Origin: Candidatus Bathyarchaeota archaeon
Lineage (GTDB): Archaea > Thermoproteota > Bathyarchaeia > 40CM-2-53-6
Reading direction: 5' to 3'
DNA length: 22,521 nt
Assembly: GCA_005884605.1 (NCBI GenBank)
Contig: VBBE01000145.1
Location: 1-22,521, forward strand
This document shows, one piece after another, positions 1 through 7,807 of the stretch. The number at the start of each line of letters is the position of its first letter. Position 1 is the first letter of the stretch. The position numbers and the translations under genes are program-made. The notes beneath the pieces are model-generated. The model was given only the letters and a program-made list of their open reading frames with translations, searched no databases and was not told the origin of the DNA.

Positions 1-262
1 ATTTGGATCGTTAGACGACCATAGCCGCCCCCAGTCTGTCCACTATGGGAGGTCATGATTTGCCCTGCTCCTCTTGAGTACTGACGTCTTCGTCTTGGCC
101 TTTCCAAGCCGCAGGACTATGAGACGAACTACTGGGGAGGTGGTTGGGTTTTGCTCGGTAAGCATTTTGATGCTTGTTGGCAGAGGTTCGGCGATGGTGC
201 ATGCTTGCTGGAGCACAAATCACTTAAGAGTCGCAGGGCTTCGCGCGTCGCGGGGTCTTATC

Positions 263-1840
263 ATGAAGTGTAGTGAAGCAAGGACACTTCTATCTCAATT
301 ATATGACAGGGAAGAGCCCATTATTCCTGTTCCATCAGCCGATTTGGAATACTTGTCCGTCAACAACTATGTTCTGAAGACGACTAAGGAGGATTACGAA
401 AAGGGGGTTAGCGATGTGGCTAGAATTTCCCAGTTACTAACGCAAGTAGACACTGAGAAATCCGCAGAGGAGCAAGCCAAAGCGGCCTTGCAGGCTGATA
501 AACGAAAAGAGCACTCGTTCCTATTCCACTTTGAAGGAAGGGAGGGTAAGGATGAGCTGAGCGAGAGGATTCAGAAAGAAACGGTTGCGATTTTCGGAGA
601 GGAATCCGAGCTAAATCAGTTAGAGGCAAATGTGAGTAGACTCATCCAGCAGAAGTCCACGATTGATCGAATGGTCGCGTGTGATGGAGAATACTTGTCT
701 ATTACGGGTCTTGGAACCCTCGTGTTTAGCGACCTCAGTGTCAGGAACTACAGGGTAGCCGACCAAGAGTTCCCTGATTTCATCACAGAAATCAAGGCAA
801 CCTATGCAGAGTTGCGATCTATAGGCGACAAAGCTGCTTCCTACGTGGGTTGGATCAGACCTCAAGTCCCTGAGATAGAGGATCTAGGAAGCTCAGAAAA
901 TGGAGGTGGTGATAGTGACATTTTAGCCCGGTCATTGCTATGGAGTACAGGCATAGGGTTGGCCAAACTCCCCGGCGATACTGTCCAGATAGGTGACAGG
1001 TTCATTGAGTCTCTAAACGCTGTTCCGAGCGACTCGATGCTTCCCAACAGGCTCATGGCCGCCGAGATCATGACTGCAGGGAGCAGTCAGGACGTCGGGA
1101 GCCTAGAATCCATCCTAAAGAATCTAGACCGACAGCTAAGGAAGCAGGGTGTTCCGAATGAACAGTCCGCTGGGGCTGCTGCCACAATCATGGCAGGTCG
1201 GAGATTCGATGGAAGCTATCCGGTCGACCAATTTGTTCAGTTTAAGCATCTGACCAAATCAAGTGAAGCTGCTTCGATACTGGCTATCATGAATGTTCCG
1301 TATGACGGGCTGAGTTCCAGATTCCAGGAATTCAGATCTTTGTTCAGTTCGTGGGGATACATGACATCGGAGGATACGGAGATTGCTTCGGCGTTTCTAG
1401 GAATCGGAGAACTAAGTGCAGCCGAGGTTGAAGCGAAACTGAAGTATATTATCGAGCAGCTGCAGAACTACCTGGAGTACCCCGTAGTGGCAGCCGCAAT
1501 TCTCGCTTCCATACCTGTATTCGAGTCGCATGAAGTCCTCGACTTGATGGAGAAAGCAGTTACCTTGCTCACTGGCTACTCTACAGGACTAGAGCGATCG
1601 CAATTGGTTACCTTGGCGGTAAGGATGATCCATGGAGTTCGAAATGAGATAGTGAGGCAGATCGACCCTACGGCTAAGATTACGGGAACTCCAGTGCAGT
1701 TCACATATGGATCACATCCAGGGCTCTTCGTTCGGTATTACCCGGTAATCATAGCTCACTCATCGTATCATGCCACATTCAGTGGTATGGGGGGATTCCA
1801 TCCAGCTCATAGCCACGGCGTCGGAGGATTTGCAGGTTGA
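263..1840 (+). CDS. Unrecognised helical protein with coiled coil and His/Gly-rich C-terminus
   Basis: I do not recognise this family. The open frame reaches back to a TTG at 74, but I prefer ATG 263 (525 aa): the stretch before it lacks protein character, and a TATA-like cttaag lies about 35 bases upstream. Residues about 45-135 are charged and heptad-like, suggesting a coiled coil. Residues about 220-490 look wholly helical, with Ala/Leu-rich segments resembling stacked helical pairs. There is no signal peptide or membrane segment, so it is probably cytoplasmic. The last 25 residues are rich in Gly, His and Ser (GGFHPAHSHGVGGF), which could bind metal or be a flexible tail. Its TGA overlaps the TTG of the next gene by four bases, so the two are probably co-translated. 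Existence of the gene is fairly sure; function is unknown. Confidence 0.75.
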   Translation: MKCSEARTLLSQLYDREEPIIPVPSADLEYLSVNNYVLKTTKEDYEKGVSDVARISQLLTQVDTEKSAEEQAKAALQADKRKEHSFLFHFEGREGKDELSERIQKETVAIFGEESELNQLEANVSRLIQQKSTIDRMVACDGEYLSITGLGTLVFSDLSVRNYRVADQEFPDFITEIKATYAELRSIGDKAASYVGWIRPQVPEIEDLGSSENGGGDSDILARSLLWSTGIGLAKLPGDTVQIGDRFIESLNAVPSDSMLPNRLMAAEIMTAGSSQDVGSLESILKNLDRQLRKQGVPNEQSAGAAATIMAGRRFDGSYPVDQFVQFKHLTKSSEAASILAIMNVPYDGLSSRFQEFRSLFSSWGYMTSEDTEIASAFLGIGELSAAEVEAKLKYIIEQLQNYLEYPVVAAAILASIPVFESHEVLDLMEKAVTLLTGYSTGLERSQLVTLAVRMIHGVRNEIVRQIDPTAKITGTPVQFTYGSHPGLFVRYYPVIIAHSSYHATFSGMGGFHPAHSHGVGGFAG

Positions 1841-2883
1841 ACTACAGAATATTCAGACCAGCTCTCTCGGTATTTGTGGTAACACTTGCGATTGCAGCGA
1901 TTGGGAATTCGGTTGCGGCATACGCTCCACGAAGTGGCGATTTCTTCAACTATTCTGAAACAACCACTGTTAACGACGGCGGAGGCTCGTACGCTGGGTA
2001 CACGGATCAAACCCAGACAACTGGGATGGAAAAGATGAACTCTGTCAGCGGAAACAATGTGTCAGCCTCCTATAGCTATTCATTCCAATACAGCAACAAC
2101 CAGGGTTTGTCTAACTCGAGTTCGTCTTCTGGCAGTTACACCTGGTCGTCGAGCGTCTTCACGTATGTAAAAGGAACGGACCATCAGGTAGGCTACTCAA
2201 ACCCAATTTACGTTTGGTTTGCCATGAACCCTTCGCTTCCTGCCGGGGGCACCTTCTATGCTCTCAATACTCAATTCACGGTGCTTTCGAAGAACTACAG
2301 TCTCCAATTACCCACACAAGGTAACCAATACTTTCAAACCATTCAGACCAAGGGGACGGGCCAATACCCGCGGAATGACGCGTACGGTCAATTTACAGCA
2401 TCCTACACTTGGTACGAATACTTTGACCCATCCACTGGATACATCGTAGGCTACAACGACGTAGAACAGGATAATGGCCAGTATCTAGGGCAGGCTGGAA
2501 CCTTCACCTATACGGATACCCTCTATGTCACATCAACCAGCTACAGTCTGGCGCCTGCGAGTCCTCCTCCCACGGACATCGCGGCAGTTCTCTTGGGATT
2601 AGCGCCGTATTTTGTCGCAGCACTGGTAGCCATCATATTCATCGTGGTAATCGCAGTCTATGCCTCATCTCGAAGAAGACGCATGGATACCATTCCCGAG
2701 CACTCACCCACCCCTCTTCATGCCCCACCTTCAACGCCTTTGGAATCTAGGATAGACCTAGGCTCAAAGCCGCCCGAACAGGTTGTGATCAGGGATGTTG
2801 CTAAGGTAAACTGCAAGTACTGTGGAACCCTGATCCCAACCACAGCTGAGAGGTGCCCATACTGTGGCGGTCCCAGGCGGTAG
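1837..2883 (+). CDS. Single-pass surface protein with cytoplasmic zinc ribbon
   Basis: This 348-aa protein starts at TTG 1837, overlapping the previous stop as TTGA. Residues about 6-28 form a hydrophobic signal or anchor ending in Ala-rich sequence. Residues about 30-245 are rich in Ser, Thr, Tyr, Asn and Gln, typical of an exported beta-rich domain. A strong membrane helix at about 247-273 is followed by a cytoplasmic RRRR stop-transfer, a Pro-rich linker, and a C-terminal zinc ribbon with CxxC pairs at C326/C329 and C341/C344. The topology is therefore an outside domain linked to a small inside metal-binding domain. Such layouts are common in archaeal membrane proteins of unknown role; a sensory or anchoring function is inference. 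It sits inside a three-gene overlapping cluster. Confidence 0.8.
   Translation: MNYRIFRPALSVFVVTLAIAAIGNSVAAYAPRSGDFFNYSETTTVNDGGGSYAGYTDQTQTTGMEKMNSVSGNNVSASYSYSFQYSNNQGLSNSSSSSGSYTWSSSVFTYVKGTDHQVGYSNPIYVWFAMNPSLPAGGTFYALNTQFTVLSKNYSLQLPTQGNQYFQTIQTKGTGQYPRNDAYGQFTASYTWYEYFDPSTGYIVGYNDVEQDNGQYLGQAGTFTYTDTLYVTSTSYSLAPASPPPTDIAAVLLGLAPYFVAALVAIIFIVVIAVYASSRRRRMDTIPEHSPTPLHAPPSTPLESRIDLGSKPPEQVVIRDVAKVNCKYCGTLIPTTAERCPYCGGPRR
2848..2855 (+). promoter_or_regulatory. Ribosome binding site for the GTG 2864 start
   Basis: GAGAGGTG lies eight bases before GTG 2864, inside the zinc-ribbon codons of the preceding gene. It matches the anti-Shine-Dalgarno end of archaeal 16S rRNA and decides the start in favour of the GTG over the downstream ATG. 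Confidence 0.55.
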
Positions 2884-4141
2884 CATTCAGGCATCGGAAA
2901 GAGGCCCTGATATTGGCCATCGTCAGACCAGCAATCTCGACCTTAGAGGGATGCCCATCAGTCTCAATGTATACGACGGAGCTGCGACGATAACTAACCG
3001 GTACTTCAAGCGTTTTCGGATGCCGGAATTCGAGAGGTTATACCTGCCTGATAGTGTCAAGCCCTTTTCAGATGCGGTTCCCTTGGGAACCAAGGAGTTC
3101 TTGATTGATGACAACAGGAGTGCTGTTAGTAGACAGCCCTACATGGCAATCGATGGTACGGATCTCTACTTCTCTGTCAAGGGGATAGGGTCGACAACCA
3201 GTCCGTTCAGCCGCCAGCTCTTCAAGAAGGAGGAGGTTTGCGGGCTTCTCAAGAGCGGTGCTACGAAGGAAAGGATCATGAATGCCAAGGAGAAAGAGAT
3301 GAGGTTTCCGAGGTATCTTACCGGGGAGTTGTGGTCTAGGGGATGCCCCTATGGGTCTCAAGGGCTCGAATTCGCGTCCATTGCCATGAAAGCAGCTGAG
3401 ATGTCAGATGCTAGCAGCACATCGATCAACGGGTTCAGGATTGCTCCCCTGGTGAAGATTGTAAAGCTGCCGAAAGTCCTCCAAAGCGCGGTCACTCAAG
3501 TGTATTGGTACAGGAGGTTCAAGCAGGAGATGGTTCAGGAGACGAGGCTAATCCCGTCCAATATCAGGATCTATTTCCATTCAGACTGGACGATCGGGGA
3601 TGATACGGGGGAGCTCTTTGACTTCTTCCGTATTGACGACAATGAGAAGGCGATGGGTTTCCTGGAGAACTTCGTTAAGAGCGGAATTGCGATCCTCACC
3701 TTGTTCGTTAGGTCCCTAAGGGACAATGGCAATGGAACATACAGCGGGTTGGATTTTTACGATGTCTGGCTGGATAAGGATGCGGTATTAGCTCCAGACG
3801 GGACCATCTTCTGGGCTGACCTAGAAGGGCTGCAGATGATAGCGATTGGGGGAAGGGACAGGGCCGACCTCGAATTCAATATCGAGGAGAAGATGGAGCA
3901 TCAGATATACAGGTCGCTGTACGAGTTCATGTACGCGTATGAGCAAATAGAAAGGGAGCGGGTCAGGAGGTTCGGTCATATCACTGATCGCAAGACTCAG
4001 TTCGAGTACCTGGTGAAGGATGCCTTGAAAGATGATGAAGTTGTAGGCCTCCATCGAAGCCAAGATAGCCTTGAACTGGTCATAGGCAACATACTTGGAG
4101 AGGAGAGGCTGACCAAGAGATTCACGATCCTGGATTGGTAG
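2864..4141 (+). CDS. Unrecognised protein with possible kinase-like catalytic core
   Basis: This is a 425-aa soluble protein. I chose GTG 2864 because a good ribosome site (GAGAGGTG, 2848-2855) lies eight bases upstream; it overlaps the previous gene by 20 bases. The alternative ATG 2951 has purines touching the start codon and would remove 29 residues. No family is obvious. The C-terminal half has a pattern resembling the catalytic and metal-binding loops of kinase-fold proteins: FYDVWLDKDAVL with D300, then, after a short Gly turn, TIFWADLEGL with D319. The D-to-D spacing of 19 is close to that between the HRD and DFG aspartates. A clear glycine-rich loop or lysine/glutamate pair is not visible, so this is weak. 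It is the last gene of the overlapping trio. Confidence 0.75.
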   Translation: MAVPGGSIQASERGPDIGHRQTSNLDLRGMPISLNVYDGAATITNRYFKRFRMPEFERLYLPDSVKPFSDAVPLGTKEFLIDDNRSAVSRQPYMAIDGTDLYFSVKGIGSTTSPFSRQLFKKEEVCGLLKSGATKERIMNAKEKEMRFPRYLTGELWSRGCPYGSQGLEFASIAMKAAEMSDASSTSINGFRIAPLVKIVKLPKVLQSAVTQVYWYRRFKQEMVQETRLIPSNIRIYFHSDWTIGDDTGELFDFFRIDDNEKAMGFLENFVKSGIAILTLFVRSLRDNGNGTYSGLDFYDVWLDKDAVLAPDGTIFWADLEGLQMIAIGGRDRADLEFNIEEKMEHQIYRSLYEFMYAYEQIERERVRRFGHITDRKTQFEYLVKDALKDDEVVGLHRSQDSLELVIGNILGEERLTKRFTILDW

Positions 4142-4215
4142 CCTACGACATCACCACCCATACACCGTCAAGATGCGTACACAAACGGAAAGTTAGGTCG
4201 CGCGGGTAGAGAATC

Positions 4216-4992
4216 ATGAAAAACAGCAATGGTCTTCAGGTATCTGAGGTAAAATCTGCAGATGAGGAACTTCGTGATTTGCCGAAGGGCATGTCCTTCT
4301 TCGAACCAATCATACGCCACGAAGCTAAAGAGGCTCTTGAGGCCGGCGGTGAAGTTTACGTCTCCCGGAATTCTGATGGACACAAGAGTGGTTTATTCAT
4401 CTATGATGGCTATGAGGCGACGGGAACCATCTTTACGAGATCAAGGGAAGTATTCGACCACTTCTATTTGCTAAAGCCTTCCAGCTACATTTTCTCGGAG
4501 TATGAGGTAGCGGAACATCCGAAGGAGGTGTGGAACATCTGGCAACTCGACGTCGATAAGGTTGCCTTGGAGCACAAGTTCAAGCACGATGTCAGCATGG
4601 AGTATGATGTCGGAGATATAGAACGCTTTATGGCCTCTTCACAACCCGAGACAAATAGGGGATGGATCAAGGTCGCCCTCAGAAATGGGGACAAATGCTT
4701 CGTTGTCAGAATAGCAAACAGAATCGTCGGTATCGCATGGATGACAATTGCAGGCGGAGTAGCAAGGTCCCACGGTCTCTACGTTGAACCGCAATTCAGA
4801 AGAATGGGCATAATGAGAGACAATTTGCAGGCTAGGCTCATCTATCTCAAATCCCGGCACGTCCATACACTGATCAATGAGATTTCTGAATCTAACATAG
4901 CATCAACCCGCCATGCTGCAAACGCAGGAGAAAAGATTGTTGGCAAAATCTTCCTCTATACCAGCCCGGATAGTAATGTCCCATCAAAATAA
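4216..4992 (+). CDS. GNAT-family N-acetyltransferase
   Basis: This 258-aa protein should transfer an acetyl group from acetyl-CoA to an amine; the substrate cannot be read. The N-terminal 130 residues are family-specific. The GNAT domain occupies about 130-250. The beta4 strand and acetyl-CoA loop are visible at about 187-205 (GLYVEPQFRRMGIM, the RxxG type pyrophosphate loop), followed by the usual helix, then NEISESNIAS and an aromatic C-terminal strand. The loop ends in RRMGIM rather than the most common RRxGxG/A form, but that is within family variation. It starts at ATG, 74 bases after the previous gene, and is probably transcribed in the same direction as a separate or loosely linked unit. 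Confidence 0.85.
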   Translation: MKNSNGLQVSEVKSADEELRDLPKGMSFFEPIIRHEAKEALEAGGEVYVSRNSDGHKSGLFIYDGYEATGTIFTRSREVFDHFYLLKPSSYIFSEYEVAEHPKEVWNIWQLDVDKVALEHKFKHDVSMEYDVGDIERFMASSQPETNRGWIKVALRNGDKCFVVRIANRIVGIAWMTIAGGVARSHGLYVEPQFRRMGIMRDNLQARLIYLKSRHVHTLINEISESNIASTRHAANAGEKIVGKIFLYTSPDSNVPSK

Positions 4993-5173
4993 GTGAAGAC
5001 AGAAAAAATATCGCCCTGAAAAAAGTGAAAAAGTGCTTGCTGCGTAATGGTAGGCCCGGTTCGCCTAAGAAAGCCTGAATTCAACCGGGAGCGCGTCGAA
5101 TGCGATACCTCCGGTGAAACCCTCAATGATCTCTCCAGTTTGCCTCAGTGAGAGTGGAGGATAGTTCTCTTCG

Positions 5174-5278
5174 GGGCAAAGTCGCGCAGGTTCTCAAGCT
5201 CTCGTCTTTGGGTAACATTGGCAACTGCAGAAGTAGCTCGTGATCCGGTTTGGCGGCAACCTGCTTCAGCTCTTTCTC
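5174..5278 (-). pseudogene. Remnant of a short-chain dehydrogenase gene
   Basis: Read on the minus strand, this 105-base segment matches 8376-8480, codons about 37-71 of the SDR gene downstream. By hand alignment about 82 of 105 bases are identical. One base is missing relative to the intact copy, so the product changes frame: SEKELKQVAA in one frame, then TGSRATSAVANVTQRRELEN in another, against SELKQVAAETGSKATPVVTD and RRRDLENL in the better copy. Homology stops abruptly on both sides, so neither the Rossmann glycine motif nor the catalytic Tyr/Lys is present. It is a decayed partial paralogue or transferred fragment, not a working gene. Confidence 0.75.
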
Positions 5279-5408
5279 CGAAGGCCCACGTCTTGGTCCT
5301 TGCTCGACTACGGGCCCCAGGGGCCTGCTCCTACTGAATGATACTATTATTCTCTTGGGAAGGGCTTCTCAAGGGCAATCATGTAAAGTTCCCCTGAGTA
5401 AAGCTTTC

Positions 5409-5417
5409 TTTAGAAAA
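5409..5417 (+). promoter_or_regulatory. Putative TATA box of the winged-helix gene
   Basis: An A/T-rich tttagaaaa lies about 49 bases before TTG 5462, which would place the transcript start near 5438. It is the best TATA-like candidate upstream of the gene. Confidence 0.35.
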
Positions 5418-5418
5418 A

Positions 5419-5435
5419 GACCTAATTTTGAGGTC
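5419..5435. promoter_or_regulatory. Inverted repeat GACCT-N7-AGGTC, possible operator
   Basis: GACCT and AGGTC flank seven bases between the putative TATA box and the predicted transcript start of the winged-helix gene. The position suits a repressor site, perhaps for autoregulation. The arms are only five bases long, so chance is possible. Confidence 0.3.
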
Positions 5436-5461
5436 GGATCATTCACTAGGCGAGTAGAACC

Positions 5462-6481
5462 TTGTCGGATGAAGAGACCTACTCTGTTATTTTCGCCTCG
5501 CTAAAGCATCCTCTGCGCAGAAAAATCCTGAGAATCTTAGCTTCGGGCCCAAAGAGTTTCACCGATATTCTCCAGGAGATCGACATCGAGAGCGCCCACC
5601 TGAGCTATCATCTCGAAGGGCTAGGCGGTCTTCTCAAGAAGACGGACGAGAGCAAATATGTCCTCTCCGACCTGGGACGAGCGGGGCTCTCGTTGATGAC
5701 GCGAATAGAGGAGCCCGTGAAACTAGTGAGTCCGGCTTTCCTCAAGACACCGCAGCGTCTTAAGGTCGCTCGGCTCTCATTGGTGGCACTGGTGGTCTTG
5801 GGAGTTATCCTCCTGGGAAACGGCGTCTTCGCCCTATCATCTACCAATGTTCAGAAGACGACAGTCCAGACAAACTGCGATAGTGACTATATGGTGTTCC
5901 AACCAGTTAGGATCTACGAATGTGACGGCTACATCTACTCAGGAGACGGGATCTACGGAATCGAAGCCAATTTTGGCGTGCGCGACGCATACTCACGATT
6001 TCCATTGATTGTCAGACTACTCACACCACTACTAGGGGGCAACTATACCAACGCTGACTATTGGAATCAATCCTGGTACGAATGGTACCGGGCCGACCAG
6101 TCTCTCGTGCCAGGGATTCACGAAGAGTTCTCCCTGACCCTTCTTGCTCAAGGCGGATCCTACAAGATCATTTCCCAGTCGAGTTTTGACCATGTGCACC
6201 CTTCTCCTGGTCAGGTTATTGGACAGTTCAGGCCTGAAGGTAGTCTATTGCTTTTTCAGGTAGCACCTGACGCGGGGACTGCGAACGTCACACTGTCCGG
6301 CTTTCGGGCCTACAAAGTGGAATGGTTCTACTTTCCACAGCCGGACGATGCTATCAAGAACTCGTACTTTCTCCTGGGTTCAGGGCTCGCAATTCCGAGT
6401 GTTGGGTTCCTCATGGGCTCACGGTACCTAGAACGACCTAGAAAGGCTGGAGTAAGGAAGCCTTCTCTCCTAGTACTGTAG
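5462..6481 (+). CDS. Membrane-tethered winged-helix (ArsR-like) transcription regulator
   Basis: This 339-aa protein starts at TTG 5462. Residues 1-80 form a winged helix of the ArsR/archaeal HTH type: ASLKHPLRRKILRIL, a recognition region SAHLSYHLEGL, and a wing ending YVLSDLGRAGL. A membrane helix follows at about 102-126, then about 170 residues of exported beta-rich sequence with several Trp/Tyr, and a second hydrophobic segment at about 303-325 before a basic tail. DNA-binding at the inner face plus an outside domain suggests a one-component membrane sensor regulator, an architecture known among archaea. The target genes are unknown; the antiporter 169 bases downstream is the nearest candidate. 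Confidence 0.85.
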   Translation: MSDEETYSVIFASLKHPLRRKILRILASGPKSFTDILQEIDIESAHLSYHLEGLGGLLKKTDESKYVLSDLGRAGLSLMTRIEEPVKLVSPAFLKTPQRLKVARLSLVALVVLGVILLGNGVFALSSTNVQKTTVQTNCDSDYMVFQPVRIYECDGYIYSGDGIYGIEANFGVRDAYSRFPLIVRLLTPLLGGNYTNADYWNQSWYEWYRADQSLVPGIHEEFSLTLLAQGGSYKIISQSSFDHVHPSPGQVIGQFRPEGSLLLFQVAPDAGTANVTLSGFRAYKVEWFYFPQPDDAIKNSYFLLGSGLAIPSVGFLMGSRYLERPRKAGVRKPSLLVL

Positions 6482-6629
6482 GTCCAGAGGATCTTGCGTG
6501 GCTCGACTACGGGTCCTGCGAACGAAATGGAATGAAACAACTAGTTAACTGTTCGGCAGGAGGAAAGCTGTAATCTTGTTGACTGATTCCGATATTCGAG
6601 TTTCCCAAAGTGCTTTAGCCATTCAAATG

Positions 6630-6639
6630 CGATCGATCG
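6630..6639. promoter_or_regulatory. Perfect palindrome CGATCGATCG before the antiporter start
   Basis: A 10-base perfect palindrome lies 10-20 bases before TTG 6650, just ahead of the AAGGTAG ribosome site. It could be an operator, but short GATC-rich palindromes also occur by chance. Confidence 0.25.
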
Positions 6640-6649
6640 AAGGTAGTTC

Positions 6650-7807
6650 TTGCAGACAACTTTTCTATTAGAGGTGGGAATTGCTGTAGCCGCAGCGCTT
6701 CTCGTCAGTCTCCTCTTCTATCGACTTGGCCTTCCCATGATCGTCGGCCAGCTGGTCGCTGGAATGCTCGTTGGTCCTTTCGGTCTTGGACTGATCCGCG
6801 ACACGACAGCCATCGACTTTCTAGCGACCCTCGGAATAATACTCCTCTTGTTTGTGGTCGGGCTTGAACTCGACCCGCGCAAATTCGGCAAGGTTGGATC
6901 TAGGGTCCTCATTCTGAGTACCGTGGAATTTCTTACTGCTTTCGCAGTCAGCATACTGTCCGCTCTGTTCGCAGGATGGGATCTAGGGACGGCGCTGTTT
7001 CTCGGGTCCGTACTTGGTCTCAGCAGCACAGCCATAGTTGCGAAATTGATCCTCGACCGCTTTCCCGGTCATGATGAAAATTTTACGTCGCTAATGATGG
7101 TAATGGTTGTGGAGGATGTGATTGCAGTCTTCCTACTCTTTCTTACACCTGAGCTAGCCGGGGGACGCCAAGTTCAGGCGTTAGGCCTATTATTCATCGC
7201 GTCCAAGGGATTTTTCTTATTCCTCGCAAGCTTCGGGTTCGGGAGGTATCTTGGACCTCGGCTAATCAACAAGGTCAGCCAGTATGAGCTGGAGATCGGG
7301 GAGGTCGCATTTCTCCTCGCCTTGTCATTCGGTTTCCTGTTCGGAGTACTTTCGGACTATCTCGGTTTCTCCCCCGCGATTGGGGCTCTGCTGGTCGGAT
7401 TCTTTCTTCCCGTCAAGCAATCAAGATATGTCAGGGAGAAGATACTACCCCTCAAGGACGCCTTCATCGTGTTCTTCTTTCTATCGATGGGGACCCTGAT
7501 CGACACGTCGACCGCATTATGCCTGGGCCTCCCACTCATGATTATCCTGGCCGGTGCTATTCTCGGTAAGCTTGCTGGAGGGTTCTTCGGAGCACGACTT
7601 GCTCGGATTGGACGCCCTATTCTAGTTGGTTCCATTCTGGTTCCCCGTGGAGAGTTCTCGCTAGTGCTCGCTAAGACGGGAGTTGATGCCGGACTAGTAG
7701 GTCCGCAACTCTACCCTGTAGCAGGTTTAGCAGTTCTCGTAACTGCTCTTGCATCCCCACTAATCGACAGACTGACGCGCCCAGCAAACAGACTTGAAGG
7801 TAACTAG
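6650..7807 (+). CDS. CPA2-family cation/proton antiporter (KefB/NapA-like)
   Basis: This 385-aa integral membrane protein has about 11-12 hydrophobic segments and probably exchanges Na+ or K+ for H+. CPA2 hallmarks are visible: LPMIVGQLVAGMLVGP near the N-terminus, LLLFVVGLELD at about 66-75, GLSSTAIVAKLILD at about 123-136, an acidic pair E155-D156 in the core helix (VVEDVIAV), FSPAIGALLVGFFLP, and RGEFSLVLAKTG near the C-terminus. The Glu-Asp pair stands where NapA-type antiporters have Asp-Asp and Kef proteins have Gln-Asp. There is no C-terminal RCK/TrkA domain, so it is a transporter core only. The start is TTG 6650, with GAAGG six bases upstream. It ends four bases into the convergent SDR gene. 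Confidence 0.9.
   Translation: MQTTFLLEVGIAVAAALLVSLLFYRLGLPMIVGQLVAGMLVGPFGLGLIRDTTAIDFLATLGIILLLFVVGLELDPRKFGKVGSRVLILSTVEFLTAFAVSILSALFAGWDLGTALFLGSVLGLSSTAIVAKLILDRFPGHDENFTSLMMVMVVEDVIAVFLLFLTPELAGGRQVQALGLLFIASKGFFLFLASFGFGRYLGPRLINKVSQYELEIGEVAFLLALSFGFLFGVLSDYLGFSPAIGALLVGFFLPVKQSRYVREKILPLKDAFIVFFFLSMGTLIDTSTALCLGLPLMIILAGAILGKLAGGFFGARLARIGRPILVGSILVPRGEFSLVLAKTGVDAGLVGPQLYPVAGLAVLVTALASPLIDRLTRPANRLEGN

Larger units (their letters stand above)
4993..5461. other. Gene-poor region with decayed minus-strand coding remnants
   Basis: This 469-base stretch has no intact gene. It contains A-tracts at about 5002-5033 that read as oligo-T on the minus strand, an unassigned minus-strand reading frame tail ending at 5065, a decayed SDR fragment (5174-5278), a GC-rich inverted repeat GGCCCC/GGGGCC at 5313-5325, and the promoter region of the next gene. 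A short open frame across 5250-5504 on the plus strand looks spurious, having no homologous character. Confidence 0.6.

Noticed and set aside
74..262. N-terminal extension of the first gene to TTG 74
   Set aside because: The extra 63 residues lack protein-like composition and no ribosome site or promoter supports them; ATG 263 begins convincing sequence.
5313..5325. GGCCCC-A-GGGGCC inverted repeat
   Set aside because: A one-base loop cannot form a hairpin as drawn, and it is not near a gene end that needs a terminator.
5250..5504. Plus-strand open frame of 84 codons
   Set aside because: It runs antisense through the SDR remnant and promoter region and out of frame into the regulator gene; no recognisable features.
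5302..6516. Near-identical 16-base direct repeats (GCTCGACTACGGGYCC) flanking the regulator gene
   Set aside because: Present at 5302-5317 and 6501-6516, but the exact match is only 13 bases, a length expected by chance a few times in a window of this size; no element ends or target duplications are visible.
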